A DNA stretch of 64,000 bases from an uncultured Lachnospiraceae bacterium (lineage in GTDB: Bacteria; Bacillota; Clostridia; Lachnospirales; Lachnospiraceae): assembly GCA_903789615.1 (NCBI GenBank), contig CAIFEV010000002.1:248001-312000 (forward strand). The letters are read 5' to 3'. Positions 7,976 to 17,255 of the stretch are shown piece by piece. A model generated the notes under the pieces. The model did no database searches. It saw only the letters and a list, made by a program, of their open reading frames with translations, and had not been told where the DNA came from. The position numbers and the translations under genes are program-made. Position 1 is the stretch's first letter. Each line of letters starts with the position of its first letter.

Positions 7976-9151
7976 ATGGCTGACAGAAAAACACCGGCAT
8001 ATCTGACGCTGTATCAGCAGCTGCGCTCTGATATCGTATCGGGGCGCTATCCGCACGGTTCCCGGCTGCCCTCCAGGCGGACTCTTGCTTCAGACATGGG
8101 CGTATCCGTCATCACGGCCGAGCATGCCGTCGCGATGCTCGAGAGTGAAGGGTATGTCGAAGCCCGGGAACGCTCCGGCGTCTATGTGACCTTTGAAGAG
8201 CAGAATGTCTTCACGCCTCTGCCGGATGCCAGGGCCGGGCGCGCACCGGAATCAGAAGGGCCGGGCACCGGGATAACCGGGCCGCAAGAGTCCCTCTCCC
8301 ATCCGCCGCGGTCAGACTCTCACGCCTCCTATCCTCCGGGAAGTGATATCGCAGAGCGGATTTTCCCCTTTGCCGGATTTGCGAGAACCATGCGCCACGT
8401 CCTGGGTGAACGGGGCGGGGACATTCTGAAGCGCTCGCCGGGAAGCGGAACGCCGGAGCTTAAGAAAGCCATCGCCGGCTATCTGCTCCGCTCAAGAGGG
8501 ATACGGGTGGAGCCGTCCCAGATTGTCATCGGATCCGGTTCCGAGTATCTGTACATGCTCCTGGTTCAGCTGATCGGCCGCGACAATCGGGGGCGCGCAA
8601 GGCGCATTGCCCTGGAGGATCCGTGTTACGAAAAAATCCAGAAAGTCTACACTGCCGCCGGAATTCCTTTTGACAGCCTTAAAATGGGGACAGACGGAAT
8701 CCGCTCCAGTGAGCTCACACGGACGAAGGCGCGGATCCTGCACGTAACGCCGTTTAACAGTTATCCGTCCGGGATCACGGCATCCGCCTCCAAACGGCAT
8801 GAGTACATCCATTGGGCACAGGCCTGCGGGGGGATTATTATCGAAGATGACTTTGCCTCGGAGTTCTCACCTCTGGCCAAGGCGGAGGACACGCTTTTTT
8901 CGCTGGAACCCACGCATACGGTCATCTACATGAACACCTTCACGCGGACGATCGCACCGTCCGTGCGGACCGGATATATGGTGCTCCCGCCTTCCCTGAC
9001 CGGGCTCTTTGCCAGTCGGCTCGGGTTTTATTCCTGCACCGTTCCGGTCTTTGATCAGTATGTAATTGCAGAATTCATCGATTCGGGCGAGTTCGAGCGG
9101 CACCTGAACCGCGTCCGCAGACATCTGCGTCACCCCGGAGCTTCCCGGTAA
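7976..9151 (+). CDS. MocR/GntR-type regulator, truncated and lacking the PLP lysine
   Basis: 391 residues. Residues 1-75 are a GntR winged helix (YQQLRSDIVSGRYPHGSRLPSRRTLASDMGVS). Residues about 140-391 are a fold-type-I aminotransferase-like domain (GSGTPELKKAIAGYL, IVIGSGSEYLYMLL, IIEDDFASEF). In active MocR proteins the cofactor lysine lies in an F-S-K-S/T segment; here it reads TFTRTIAPSVRTGYMVLPP, with Arg324 at the lysine position. The protein stops at RHLNRVRRHLRHPGASR, roughly 80-90 residues short of the family. ATG 7976 follows GGAGGC. It may be a decaying gene or a PLP-independent derivative. Target genes unknown. Confidence 0.8.
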   Translation: MADRKTPAYLTLYQQLRSDIVSGRYPHGSRLPSRRTLASDMGVSVITAEHAVAMLESEGYVEARERSGVYVTFEEQNVFTPLPDARAGRAPESEGPGTGITGPQESLSHPPRSDSHASYPPGSDIAERIFPFAGFARTMRHVLGERGGDILKRSPGSGTPELKKAIAGYLLRSRGIRVEPSQIVIGSGSEYLYMLLVQLIGRDNRGRARRIALEDPCYEKIQKVYTAAGIPFDSLKMGTDGIRSSELTRTKARILHVTPFNSYPSGITASASKRHEYIHWAQACGGIIIEDDFASEFSPLAKAEDTLFSLEPTHTVIYMNTFTRTIAPSVRTGYMVLPPSLTGLFASRLGFYSCTVPVFDQYVIAEFIDSGEFERHLNRVRRHLRHPGASR

Positions 9152-9199
9152 CAAACCGCCGCCATCAAAAAAGCAGAAAAGAAAAAAGAGGTACAGAAT

Positions 9200-9811
9200 A
9201 TGGATAAAGATCAAATTTCCCTTCGTCCCGTCAGGGAGTCCGATGCCGGCCAGATCAGTGCGATTTACCGCCCGTATGTCGAAAAGACAGCCATTACGTT
9301 TGAGTACGAGGCTCCGGATTCTGATGAATTTGTCCGCCGCATCCGCGCGGTGACACAAAAATATCCCTGGATCTGCGCCGCCAATTCGGCTGACCGGATC
9401 CTGGGATATATGTACAGCGGCGCGTTTCACGCGCGCCCAGCCTATGACTGGAGTGTTGAGACCAGTATTTATCTGTCGGAAGACGCGAGAGGCCGCCACA
9501 TCGGAACACTTCTTGAGACAGCGTACTGCCGGCTCCTTTTAAACGCCGGTTTTACCAATGTGAACGCCTGCATCACCGTCAGCCCGCAGGGGGAAGACGA
9601 TTACGTCACAGATGCCTCTCCGAAATTTCACGCGCATCAGGGCTACACACTGTGCGGACATTTTCACAGCTGCGGGTACAAGTTCGGCCGGTGGTACGAC
9701 ATGATCTGGATGGAGAAGATCATCGCCCCGCACACGTCCCGCCCCGCCCATCCGCGCGTCCTGCAGGACGCGGAAATCCGGCAGATTCTGGCGCAGACAG
9801 GCGCGCGCTAA
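9200..9811 (+). CDS. GNAT acetyltransferase of the phosphinothricin/methionine-sulfone (PAT/MnaT) type
   Basis: 203 residues. It starts SLRPVRESDAGQISAIYRPYVEKTAITFEYEAPD, matching the PAT/MnaT branch of the GNAT family, which acetylates small amino-acid analogues. The acetyl-CoA loop reads EDARGRHIGTLL, and the C-terminal part GYKFGRWYDMIWMEK is typical for this branch. An insertion or divergence occurs around residues 125-145 (SPQGEDDYVTDASPKF). AAAAAAGAGG precedes the start. It follows the truncated MocR gene by 48 bases on the same strand and may be co-transcribed with it. Confidence 0.85.
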   Translation: MDKDQISLRPVRESDAGQISAIYRPYVEKTAITFEYEAPDSDEFVRRIRAVTQKYPWICAANSADRILGYMYSGAFHARPAYDWSVETSIYLSEDARGRHIGTLLETAYCRLLLNAGFTNVNACITVSPQGEDDYVTDASPKFHAHQGYTLCGHFHSCGYKFGRWYDMIWMEKIIAPHTSRPAHPRVLQDAEIRQILAQTGAR

Positions 9812-9884
9812 GCATCACAGCTTCTGTTCCAGGCTTGTGACCGTCTCTTTATAGCTGCAGACCTTCCGCCGTTCTCGCAGCGCA

Positions 9885-11081
9885 TCATTTCTGCGCACTG
9901 CGGACGGCAATCACCGTCACCGCCGCGAAGCGGATGGCGTTGACACACAGGATTGAGACGCCAAGTCCCATGGTTCCGAAGAACATCACGGCCGGGATGC
10001 CGACCGCAAAGAACAGCACCGCGTAGACGCTGTTGATCTTAAGCTGCAGATTCTCCTTCGTGTAGCGCAGAAGAACAACCAGGAACGTCTCGGAGATGAA
10101 GTAGACGATCTGTCCGGCATTGGCCACGAGGAAATACTGACTGGCCTGATCATAGAGATCCGCGTACATAACCTTTACAAAAACCATCGAGACCAGGGTG
10201 CTGGCTGCTGTGACCGCGATGCCGATGACAATCAGCGCGGCGGCAAGCTTCCCGATAGCCTTCCGGGTGATTTTCCCCTTGTACTTCGCCAGATGCCCCG
10301 TGATCACGCCGTTGAGCGGTGCCGTCAGAATCGACACGATCTTGCCGACAAGTGTCGCCGTGTAAAAAACAGTCACTTCCGTCCCGCCCTCAAAGATGAG
10401 AAGCAGGATCCGGTCCGAGAAGAGAACCAGGTTCGTGAGAAGATACGCGCCGGAGAGCGTGAGCATGGACCGGATATTTTCCCGAAACTGCGGGCTTTTC
10501 CTGAAAAGCGGTCTGTGGTAGAGACTGCCCCTTGCCGCCACCCAGAGAATTCCCATCAGCTCGCCCAGAACCAGCGTCAGCGCCCAGCTGTGAAGCAGCG
10601 GATACAATGCAAGGCCGACGATATAACCGGCTGTGATGATGAAATAATACACCATCAGGCCGCGGTAGTTGACATTCAGCCGGTACTCGACGTCCGAGAA
10701 GTACCGCAGCGTCATGGTGGTCATCAGGCAGAGAATACCGATGAATGCAGTCACGCTGACGTCCCGGATCACAAACATGGTGATGAAGCTTATCGCAAAG
10801 GATCCGAGTGCCACCCAGGCCAGAAAGATATTGTAGTCGCCGGCCACGTCGCTGCTCCTGGTTGAGACAACCATGCGGGAATAGTTCGCGCCCGTTCCGA
10901 AGGAAGTCGCCACAATGGAGGCTGCGCTTATGATCGTCAGGACAACGCCCCAGCTCTCAGCCCCCATGAAGACAGTCATGCGCGGGTAGATCAGAAGCTG
11001 CATGACGCCGTTGAAGACCAGAAGACCGATCAGGCTGTACATCAGATCGCCGGCAAATACTTTCAGTTTATCTTTCTTCAT
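9885..11081 (-). CDS. Polysaccharide flippase-like membrane protein (Wzx/MATE type)
   Basis: 398 residues, almost entirely hydrophobic segments (about 11-12 predicted by eye), with the layout of lipid-linked oligosaccharide flippases: an N-terminal segment LMYSLIGLLVFNGVMQLLIYP followed by membrane pairs, and a central SGAYLLTNLVLFSDRILLL. It would move undecaprenyl-linked repeat units across the membrane. It is the last gene of the surface-polysaccharide operon; its start overlaps the end of the GT2 gene by 14 bases. It is somewhat shorter than typical Wzx (420-480). No Wzy polymerase is obvious nearby. Confidence 0.8.
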   Translation of the reverse strand: MKKDKLKVFAGDLMYSLIGLLVFNGVMQLLIYPRMTVFMGAESWGVVLTIISAASIVATSFGTGANYSRMVVSTRSSDVAGDYNIFLAWVALGSFAISFITMFVIRDVSVTAFIGILCLMTTMTLRYFSDVEYRLNVNYRGLMVYYFIITAGYIVGLALYPLLHSWALTLVLGELMGILWVAARGSLYHRPLFRKSPQFRENIRSMLTLSGAYLLTNLVLFSDRILLLIFEGGTEVTVFYTATLVGKIVSILTAPLNGVITGHLAKYKGKITRKAIGKLAAALIVIGIAVTAASTLVSMVFVKVMYADLYDQASQYFLVANAGQIVYFISETFLVVLLRYTKENLQLKINSVYAVLFFAVGIPAVMFFGTMGLGVSILCVNAIRFAAVTVIAVRSAQK

Positions 11082-12144
11082 CTGCCTTTGTCTCCGTCAT
11101 CTCCGGTCTTTCCCCGCTTTCTTCCTTACTGTCCCCGGCTTGTTCCCGTTTTTCCTCCTGCTCACAGTGGAGCACCGCCGTCTCGATGGTGTCCGGGATA
11201 TCCTCGTCATTATCGAAATTCAGCCGTTCCTCCTCGATGACAAGCGGACGGTTAAGCAGGCGGCGGTTCATGCTGATCACATATTCGCCGAGAAGTCCCG
11301 TAAAGGTGAGCTGTAGAGAGCCGATAAAGGCAATCAGCAGGATAGCCGGGATTATGCCGGCCGCAAAACGGTCCCAGAAGATCAGCTTCAGAATCAGGTA
11401 TACGATCCCGATCGTCAGGCTCGCCAACGTGCAGATGCAGCCGAGGAACGTGGCAACGCGCAGTCCCGAAGAGGTGTACGTGGTAAAGCTGAGCATGGCG
11501 GCGTCGTACAGTGAAAAGAAGTTGTTGTGTGTCTTGCCCGTGCGCCGTTTCGGCTGCGTGTACTCGATCTCGCACCGCTTGAATCCCAGTTCTCCCACGA
11601 TGCCGCGCAGGAAAGGCGTCGGGTCCTTCAGGTCCTGAAGGATTTTCACAAACGATCTGTCATAAAGGCCGAAGCCGGTGAACTGCTCGATCTGCTCGGT
11701 GGAAGACATCTTGCGGATCATATGGTAGTACATGCCGCGCAGGCGGTACATGATCGGGTTTTCGCCGCTGTGTGTCTTCACCGCGCAGACAATTTTGTAC
11801 CCCTCTTCCCATTTCTTCACCATCTGCGGGATCAGTTCGAGCGGGTCCTGGAAATCCGCGACCACCGGGATCGTGCAGTCGCCGGTGGTGTGGATGATTC
11901 CGTAAAACGGAGAGTTGAACTGTCCGAAGTTTCGGATGTTGAAGATCGCGCGGATCTTTTTGTTCTTCGCGCAGATCGCGCGGATGTGCGCACGGGTGTC
12001 ATCCGTCGAGGCGTTGTCGATGAACAGGATCTCGTAATCGTAATTCGGGAGATCTCTGTGAAACATCTCGACCAGAGCCTTCGCCATCGGGATCACATTG
12101 TCCTGCTCGTTATAGCAGGGCACCATAATGCTTATTTTTTTCAT
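11068..12144 (-). CDS. Family 2 glycosyltransferase with C-terminal membrane anchor (DPM1/GtrB-like)
   Basis: 358 residues. The GT-A domain begins ISIMVPCYNEQDNVIPMAKAL, with FIDNASTDDT and VADFQDP (the DxD-like site), then the long C-terminal part with two membrane segments (VATFLGCICTLASLTIGIVYLI and GIIPAILLIAFIGSLQLTFTG). This is the architecture of polyprenyl-phosphate sugar transferases such as GtrB/ArnC. It would load a sugar onto undecaprenyl phosphate at the cytoplasmic face. A charged 45-residue tail rich in Glu/Lys follows. Its start overlaps the rfbH stop by 4 bases. A GtrA protein is encoded upstream in the same direction. Confidence 0.88.
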   Translation of the reverse strand: MKKISIMVPCYNEQDNVIPMAKALVEMFHRDLPNYDYEILFIDNASTDDTRAHIRAICAKNKKIRAIFNIRNFGQFNSPFYGIIHTTGDCTIPVVADFQDPLELIPQMVKKWEEGYKIVCAVKTHSGENPIMYRLRGMYYHMIRKMSSTEQIEQFTGFGLYDRSFVKILQDLKDPTPFLRGIVGELGFKRCEIEYTQPKRRTGKTHNNFFSLYDAAMLSFTTYTSSGLRVATFLGCICTLASLTIGIVYLILKLIFWDRFAAGIIPAILLIAFIGSLQLTFTGLLGEYVISMNRRLLNRPLVIEEERLNFDNDEDIPDTIETAVLHCEQEEKREQAGDSKEESGERPEMTETKADEER

Positions 12145-13490
12145 TTCGTTTCCCTGACAGCCGCCAGAATCGTACGTGCCATATAATCGATCATCTCATC
12201 GGTCATGCCCGGATATACGCCGACCCAGAATGTATCCCGCATAATGCGGTCTGTGTTTTTAAGGCTGCCGACGATGCGGTATCCGGTTCCGCTCTCGCGC
12301 ATCTCATTGAAGCACGGATGCTTCGTCAGGTTTCCGGCAAACAGGTTGCGGGTCTGCACGCCGTGATCCTCAATGTAGTCAACCACTCTGCGCCGGTCCA
12401 GTCCTGCTTCTTCTCTCAAAGTGATAAGAAAACCGAACCAGGACGGATCCGAGTGGGGCGCCGCTTCCGGAAGAATCAGGACATCTGCGGCCGGCTCCAG
12501 TGCCTGGCGCAGCCGCTCCCAGTTGTGCTTTCTTCTCTCGACAAATGACGGGAACTTGTCCAGCTGTGCGCAGCCGACGGCTGCCTGCATATCGGTTGCC
12601 TTCAGATTGTACCCGAAGTGCGAGTATACATACTTGTGATCATATCCGACCGGAAGTTCCCCGTATTTGCCGGTGAAGCGGTGGCCGCAGGAGTTGTCTA
12701 CACCCGGCGGGCAGCTGCAGTCGCGGCCCCAGTCTCGGAAGGAGCGGATGATTTTGTTAAGCAGCGGATTGTCCGTGTAGACCGCACCGCCCTCGCCCAT
12801 CGTCATGTGATGCGGCGGATAGAAGCTGCTGGTCCCGATATCGCCGATGGTGCCCGTGAATTTCTTCACGCCGTCAATTTCATAGGTCGTGCCGAGCGCG
12901 TCGCAGTTATCCTCGATAAGCCACAGACCGTGCCGGTCGCAGAACGCCTTCACGGCCCCAAGGTCAAAGGGGTTGCCCAGCGTATGGGCGATCATTACCG
13001 CTTTGGTCTTCGGCGAGAGGGCCTTCTCCAGCATCGTCACGTCGATGTTGTACTGCGGAATCGTGACGTCCACGAACACCGGAACCGCGCCGAACTGAAT
13101 CGCCGGTGTGACCGTCGTCGGGAATCCGCAGGCGACGGTGATGATCTCATCGCCGCGCTTTACGCGCCGCTCTCCAAGAAGCGGGCTCGTCAGCGTCATG
13201 AACGCGACCAGGTTCGCGCTGGAGCCGGAGTTCACAACCGATGCGTAGCGCACGTGCAGATACTCTGCGAAACGCTTCTCAAACTCTTCCGTGTAGTGGC
13301 CGGCCGTCAGCCAGAACTCCAGGCCGGAGTTCACAAGATTGACCATCTCCGCGCTGTCGTACACGCGGCCGGCATAGTGAATCTTGTCACCCGGCTTGTA
13401 CGGCTTCGGCTGATGATATTTTCTGCAGTATTCGTCAACACTGGCAAGAATCTCTTTTCTTGCCTCTTCCTCTGTCTTTCCGTCAAACAT
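12141..13490 (-). CDS. rfbH: CDP-4-dehydro-6-deoxyglucose 3-dehydrase (E1, RfbH/AscC/DdhC type)
   Basis: 449 residues. E1 removes the C3 hydroxyl of CDP-4-keto-6-deoxyglucose using PMP and a [2Fe-2S] cluster. The fold is aminotransferase-like, but the catalytic lysine is replaced by histidine, here in SSFYPPHHMTMGEGG. The cluster cysteines are seen in DCSCPPGVDNSCGHRF. Both are diagnostic. The ATG at 13490 has GAGAGGT eight bases upstream, so the longer GTG start is unlikely. It lies 21 bases after rfbG and overlaps the GT2 gene. The reductase partner E3 (AscD/DdhD) is not encoded in the window. Confidence 0.95.
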   Translation of the reverse strand: MFDGKTEEEARKEILASVDEYCRKYHQPKPYKPGDKIHYAGRVYDSAEMVNLVNSGLEFWLTAGHYTEEFEKRFAEYLHVRYASVVNSGSSANLVAFMTLTSPLLGERRVKRGDEIITVACGFPTTVTPAIQFGAVPVFVDVTIPQYNIDVTMLEKALSPKTKAVMIAHTLGNPFDLGAVKAFCDRHGLWLIEDNCDALGTTYEIDGVKKFTGTIGDIGTSSFYPPHHMTMGEGGAVYTDNPLLNKIIRSFRDWGRDCSCPPGVDNSCGHRFTGKYGELPVGYDHKYVYSHFGYNLKATDMQAAVGCAQLDKFPSFVERRKHNWERLRQALEPAADVLILPEAAPHSDPSWFGFLITLREEAGLDRRRVVDYIEDHGVQTRNLFAGNLTKHPCFNEMRESGTGYRIVGSLKNTDRIMRDTFWVGVYPGMTDEMIDYMARTILAAVRETK

Positions 13491-13511
13491 GTATGTACCT
13501 CTCACCGCAAA

Positions 13512-14582
13512 TCAGCCGAAAAATCCGGCAATCTGTCTGTCCGTTATCTCCCTCAGGGCCCTGCGGTCCGCTTCCGTATCCCCCGGATGCGCACCCCAGA
13601 CCTTATACCACTCCACAGTCTTTTCCATGGCCGTATCAAACTGCCATACCGGACGCCAGCCAAACACCGATTTCAGCCGGCTGCAGTCCAGTTTCAGGAA
13701 ATTCGCCTCGTGCGGACCGCCGTCCGATTTATTGATCCATTTCAGGTTCTCTCCCCACAGCCTGACAAATGTGTCCGCGAGTTCCCCGGTCGTCACGCAG
13801 TCGCTCTCATCCGGACCCACATTGTAAAAGCCGGCGTACTTTCTGTCTTCAAACTGCCTCGCGGCGATCATCAGATACACCGCCAGCGGTTCCAGCACGT
13901 GCTGATACGGTCTGGTGGAATACGGGTTGCGCACGATGATGTCTCTGCCCGCCACGGCCGCGCGAGCGCAGTCCGGGACAATCCTGTCCGGCGCAAAATC
14001 GCCGCCGCCGATCACGTTGCCGGCGCGGGCTGTGGACACCGCGATCCCAAGATCGTTGAAGAATGAATTGATGTAGCTGTGCGTCACCAGCTCCGAGCAG
14101 GATTTGCTGTTGGAGTACGGGTCAAAGCCGTCAAGCGGCTCGTCCTCCCGGTATCCCCAGCACCACTCGTTGTTGTGGTAGACTTTATCGGTCGTCACAT
14201 TCAGGAACGACTTCACGCAGCGGTGCGTGCGGACGCACTCGCAGACATTGACCGTGCCCATTACATTGGTCTCATAAGTGTAGACCGGCTCCCTGTACGA
14301 ATCCCGCACAATCGGCTGCGCCGCCAGATGCAGGACGATCTCCGGCTGCTCCCGGTCAAAAACCTCCGAGAGCTTCGCGAGGTCCCGGATATCGCCTGTA
14401 TAACTGTGAATCTGCTCCGTAAGCCCCAGCAGCGTGAAGGCGGCCGGGCTGGTCGGCGGATCCAGGGCATAACCGGACACCTGCGCGCCTGCCAGCACCA
14501 GGATTCTTGTCAGCCAGGAACCCTTGAAGCCGGTGTGGCCGGTGATGAGAACCCTTTTCCCTTTATAAAACGAAAGATCCAT
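13512..14582 (-). CDS. rfbG: CDP-glucose 4,6-dehydratase
   Basis: 356 residues, the usual length. It converts CDP-glucose to CDP-4-keto-6-deoxyglucose with bound NAD. The N-terminus KRVLITGHTGFKGSWLTRIL is typical of RfbG, including the KGSWL segment. The catalytic region reads NVTTDKVYHNNEW, with the substrate loop YREDEPLDGFDPYSNSKSCSE (YxxxK variant). It lies between rfbF (6 bases upstream) and rfbH, forming the standard CDP-dideoxyhexose supply module. Confidence 0.95.
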   Translation of the reverse strand: MDLSFYKGKRVLITGHTGFKGSWLTRILVLAGAQVSGYALDPPTSPAAFTLLGLTEQIHSYTGDIRDLAKLSEVFDREQPEIVLHLAAQPIVRDSYREPVYTYETNVMGTVNVCECVRTHRCVKSFLNVTTDKVYHNNEWCWGYREDEPLDGFDPYSNSKSCSELVTHSYINSFFNDLGIAVSTARAGNVIGGGDFAPDRIVPDCARAAVAGRDIIVRNPYSTRPYQHVLEPLAVYLMIAARQFEDRKYAGFYNVGPDESDCVTTGELADTFVRLWGENLKWINKSDGGPHEANFLKLDCSRLKSVFGWRPVWQFDTAMEKTVEWYKVWGAHPGDTEADRRALREITDRQIAGFFG

Positions 14583-14588
14583 CGCTTC

Positions 14589-15368
14589 TTAGTCCTCCCA
14601 GGACTTCCACGGCGCCTTTCCGGAATCCCAGAGAGCCTCCAGTCTGTCCTTCTCACGCTTGGTATCCATGCACTGCCAGTAGCCGTTGTAATTGTACGCC
14701 ATCAGCTGCCCCAGCTTCGCGCACGTCTCCAGTGGTTCCTTCTCGAACACCGTCGAATCATCTCTGATAAAGTCAAAGATCTTCGGCTCAAGAACCATGT
14801 ATCCGCCGTTGATGCGGCTGCCGTCGATCGCGTCCTTTTCCCGGAAGCTGTTGATCTGGCCGTCATCCGCGATGTCCAGCACACCGAATCGCTGCCCCAC
14901 GGACACCGCCGTCAGCGTCGCGATCTTCCCGTGCTCCCGGTGGAAACGCTCCAGGTCATTTATGTCAAGCGCGCAGACCCCGTCGCCGTACGTCAGCATG
15001 AAGGTCTCATTGTTCACATACTTCTGAATCCGCTTGACGCGGCCGCCGGTCATCGTGTTCAGGCCGGTGTCGATGAGCGTCACGCGCCACGGCTCGCTGT
15101 AGTCATTGTGCACGGTCATCTTGCCGCCGTGTGCAAAGTCAAAGGTGATGTCCGAGTTGTGCAGCGCATAGTCCGCGAACCACTCCTTGATCACATACTG
15201 CTTGTACCCGCAGCAGATGATGAAATCGTTGTACCCGTAGTGGGAATACTCCTTCATGATATGCCACAGAATCGGTTTTCCGCCGATTTCCACCATCGGC
15301 TTCGGCTTAAACTGGGATTCTTCGGAAATCCTGGTTCCGAACCCCCCGGCAAGAATCACTACCTTCAT
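14589..15368 (-). CDS. rfbF: Glucose-1-phosphate cytidylyltransferase
   Basis: 259 residues, matching RfbF/DdhA. It makes CDP-glucose from CTP and glucose-1-phosphate. The nucleotide loop is VILAGGFGTRISEESQFKPKPM; also MVEIGGKPILWHIMKEYSHYG and TYGDGVCALDI. The family insert SHYGYNDFIICCGYKQYVIKE is intact. It is the first of the rfbF-rfbG-rfbH block, 21 bases after the large membrane protein gene. Confidence 0.95.
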   Translation of the reverse strand: MKVVILAGGFGTRISEESQFKPKPMVEIGGKPILWHIMKEYSHYGYNDFIICCGYKQYVIKEWFADYALHNSDITFDFAHGGKMTVHNDYSEPWRVTLIDTGLNTMTGGRVKRIQKYVNNETFMLTYGDGVCALDINDLERFHREHGKIATLTAVSVGQRFGVLDIADDGQINSFREKDAIDGSRINGGYMVLEPKIFDFIRDDSTVFEKEPLETCAKLGQLMAYNYNGYWQCMDTKREKDRLEALWDSGKAPWKSWED

Positions 15369-15389
15369 ATCGACAACACCCTCCTGTCA

Positions 15390-17255
15390 TCAATTCGAGA
15401 ACGAAAAATACTCCAGATTCCCGTTTTCGCTCACAAAATGCGTTTTTCCGGCAAGAAGCTCTGAGAACTCCTTCGTGAGATCCTCCGACTCTTCATCCGT
15501 GTATGCGCGGCGGTCGATGCAGATCCCCGCCCAGCCGTCGGCCTGCGCCTGTCTCACCATCTCCTCCAGAGGAAGCGATGTGAGCTGCTGCACCGTCCTG
15601 TCCGCCACACTCCCGTTCATCGAGCCGTAGCTGAAGCGCAGTGTGCTTGTGTGAATGTACTCCGTCAGCTCATGATAGTCCGACATGTCCCGCACCGGCC
15701 CCTGCTCCGGGTATGTGTGATACGGAAGCTGCAGAATCATGGCGCCGTCTTCCTCCGTGTCCTCAAGTTTCTGCCCGAATGCCTCGTCCGAATACCACTC
15801 GTCCGCCTGCATCTGCGCCTCCGTCTGCAGGACGTCCCATCTCTGGCCGAACTGGTCCCACAGTCCCAGCGCCGTGACGACAGCCAGAACCGGAAGCATC
15901 ATCTTTTCCCGCTTCGGGTGCCTGTCGAGCCACCCGTCCAGAAGCAGCGCCAGCCCTGTCAGCGCGAACAGCATCAGAAAGATCGAGACGCGGTTGTACC
16001 CCCGCAGCCCCAGATTCGTGACAAATGCCACCATCGTCCCGAGTCCGTCGGAAATTCCCAACAGCGTGACGCCAAGCGTCAGCACCGATAGGCACTCAAT
16101 CATCTGCCAGCGGCGCACGTCCGCGTGTTTCCGCCTGTCCAGAAGGACAAACATCAGGATCACGAAACCGATCGCCGCGATCACGCCCAGATACGAGGAC
16201 ATGTTTTCATTTATCGGCTCGAGATTTATAAATTCCCGGTCGATGATCTGGCTGAGCGTCCAGCTTCCCTTGGAATTAAACGGCAGGAACAGCTGAATGA
16301 TCTTCAGGCCGTACTCCTCCGCCGAACTGAGCGCGCCGCTTCTGTCCACTCCTCCCGAAGTCTTCCCGTACACCAGAATGTGGATAAGCGACGGCATATA
16401 CGCCAGGGCCATGAACAGTATGATCATCAGCGACGGAATCAGACTGCGAAACACCTTCCGGATATCCCGGTCCGTCAGCGCGCGCGCGACGCCGACCGAG
16501 AGCAGCGCGAAACCCGTCATGAACGGATAATAGATGATTCCGTTGTTCCCGATGAGGAACGCGAAGACGACAGTCGCCCAGTTCCGCCAGTCACCCGGCC
16601 ACTTCCGGCCGATTTTCATGTAATCCGGATCTGTGTACATAAAGATGCACAGGAGCATGGAAAAAGGCAGGAACATGTACGCCGACAGAACGATGTGTGA
16701 CTCGCTTCTCCAGAACATATACGGGCTGAAGGCATACAGCATGCCGGCCATTCCCGCCAGACTCCGCCTCACGGAAAGAACCCGGAGCACCCCGAAGGTG
16801 TTCAGGGCCACCAGACAGATAAGCGTGAAGTACGTCAGGTTCATGATCAGCCCCACCTTGTCCGTGAAGAACGAGTAGATCTTCAGGATCAGCAGGTCCG
16901 CGTTGTGAAGCGTCGACGTCGGATATTCGTAGTACTCAGCGATCCCGGGCGCTCCGAGGCGGTTCGCTGTCAGATTCCACGCCTGCTCGGTTAAGCTTCT
17001 GGCGTTGGTCAGCGTGCTGAACTCATCGCCGCCCTGATAGACCAGCGGGACCGTTATGTCCACGTGAAACGTGTCAAAGAGCAGCATGATCGCCAGGATA
17101 CACAGCGCTAGCAGAATCACACCGGCGCGCAGGTCTTTCTTAAACTCCCCGCGGTCATACCGGTTCGTGACCGTCAGAATTTCCTGTCCCGCGGCAGCGT
17201 TCTTCTCCTCCGGGATCACTTCTTCCACTTCAATTTTTTCCGAAGCACCTGTCAC
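15390..17255 (-). CDS. Large polytopic membrane protein, probable GT-C-type glycosyltransferase
   Basis: 621 residues. A charged cytoplasmic N-tail (1-45) is followed by about 11-12 hydrophobic segments and a soluble C-terminal domain (about 480-621). The first outer loop after segment 1 contains QGGDEFSTLTNARSL and the region around LHNADLL, which could hold the acidic residue of GT-C enzymes, though the assignment is not certain. Such proteins use polyprenyl-phosphate sugars or act as polymerase-like enzymes. It overlaps the preceding GT4 gene by 4 bases. It could alternatively be the Wzy polymerase of the cluster. Confidence 0.7.
   Translation of the reverse strand: MTGASEKIEVEEVIPEEKNAAAGQEILTVTNRYDRGEFKKDLRAGVILLALCILAIMLLFDTFHVDITVPLVYQGGDEFSTLTNARSLTEQAWNLTANRLGAPGIAEYYEYPTSTLHNADLLILKIYSFFTDKVGLIMNLTYFTLICLVALNTFGVLRVLSVRRSLAGMAGMLYAFSPYMFWRSESHIVLSAYMFLPFSMLLCIFMYTDPDYMKIGRKWPGDWRNWATVVFAFLIGNNGIIYYPFMTGFALLSVGVARALTDRDIRKVFRSLIPSLMIILFMALAYMPSLIHILVYGKTSGGVDRSGALSSAEEYGLKIIQLFLPFNSKGSWTLSQIIDREFINLEPINENMSSYLGVIAAIGFVILMFVLLDRRKHADVRRWQMIECLSVLTLGVTLLGISDGLGTMVAFVTNLGLRGYNRVSIFLMLFALTGLALLLDGWLDRHPKREKMMLPVLAVVTALGLWDQFGQRWDVLQTEAQMQADEWYSDEAFGQKLEDTEEDGAMILQLPYHTYPEQGPVRDMSDYHELTEYIHTSTLRFSYGSMNGSVADRTVQQLTSLPLEEMVRQAQADGWAGICIDRRAYTDEESEDLTKEFSELLAGKTHFVSENGNLEYFSFSN

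Noticed and set aside
9885-11081. Flippase gene as a truncated pseudogene
   Set aside because: Somewhat short for Wzx, but start, spacing and the even run of membrane segments to the C-terminus look intact.
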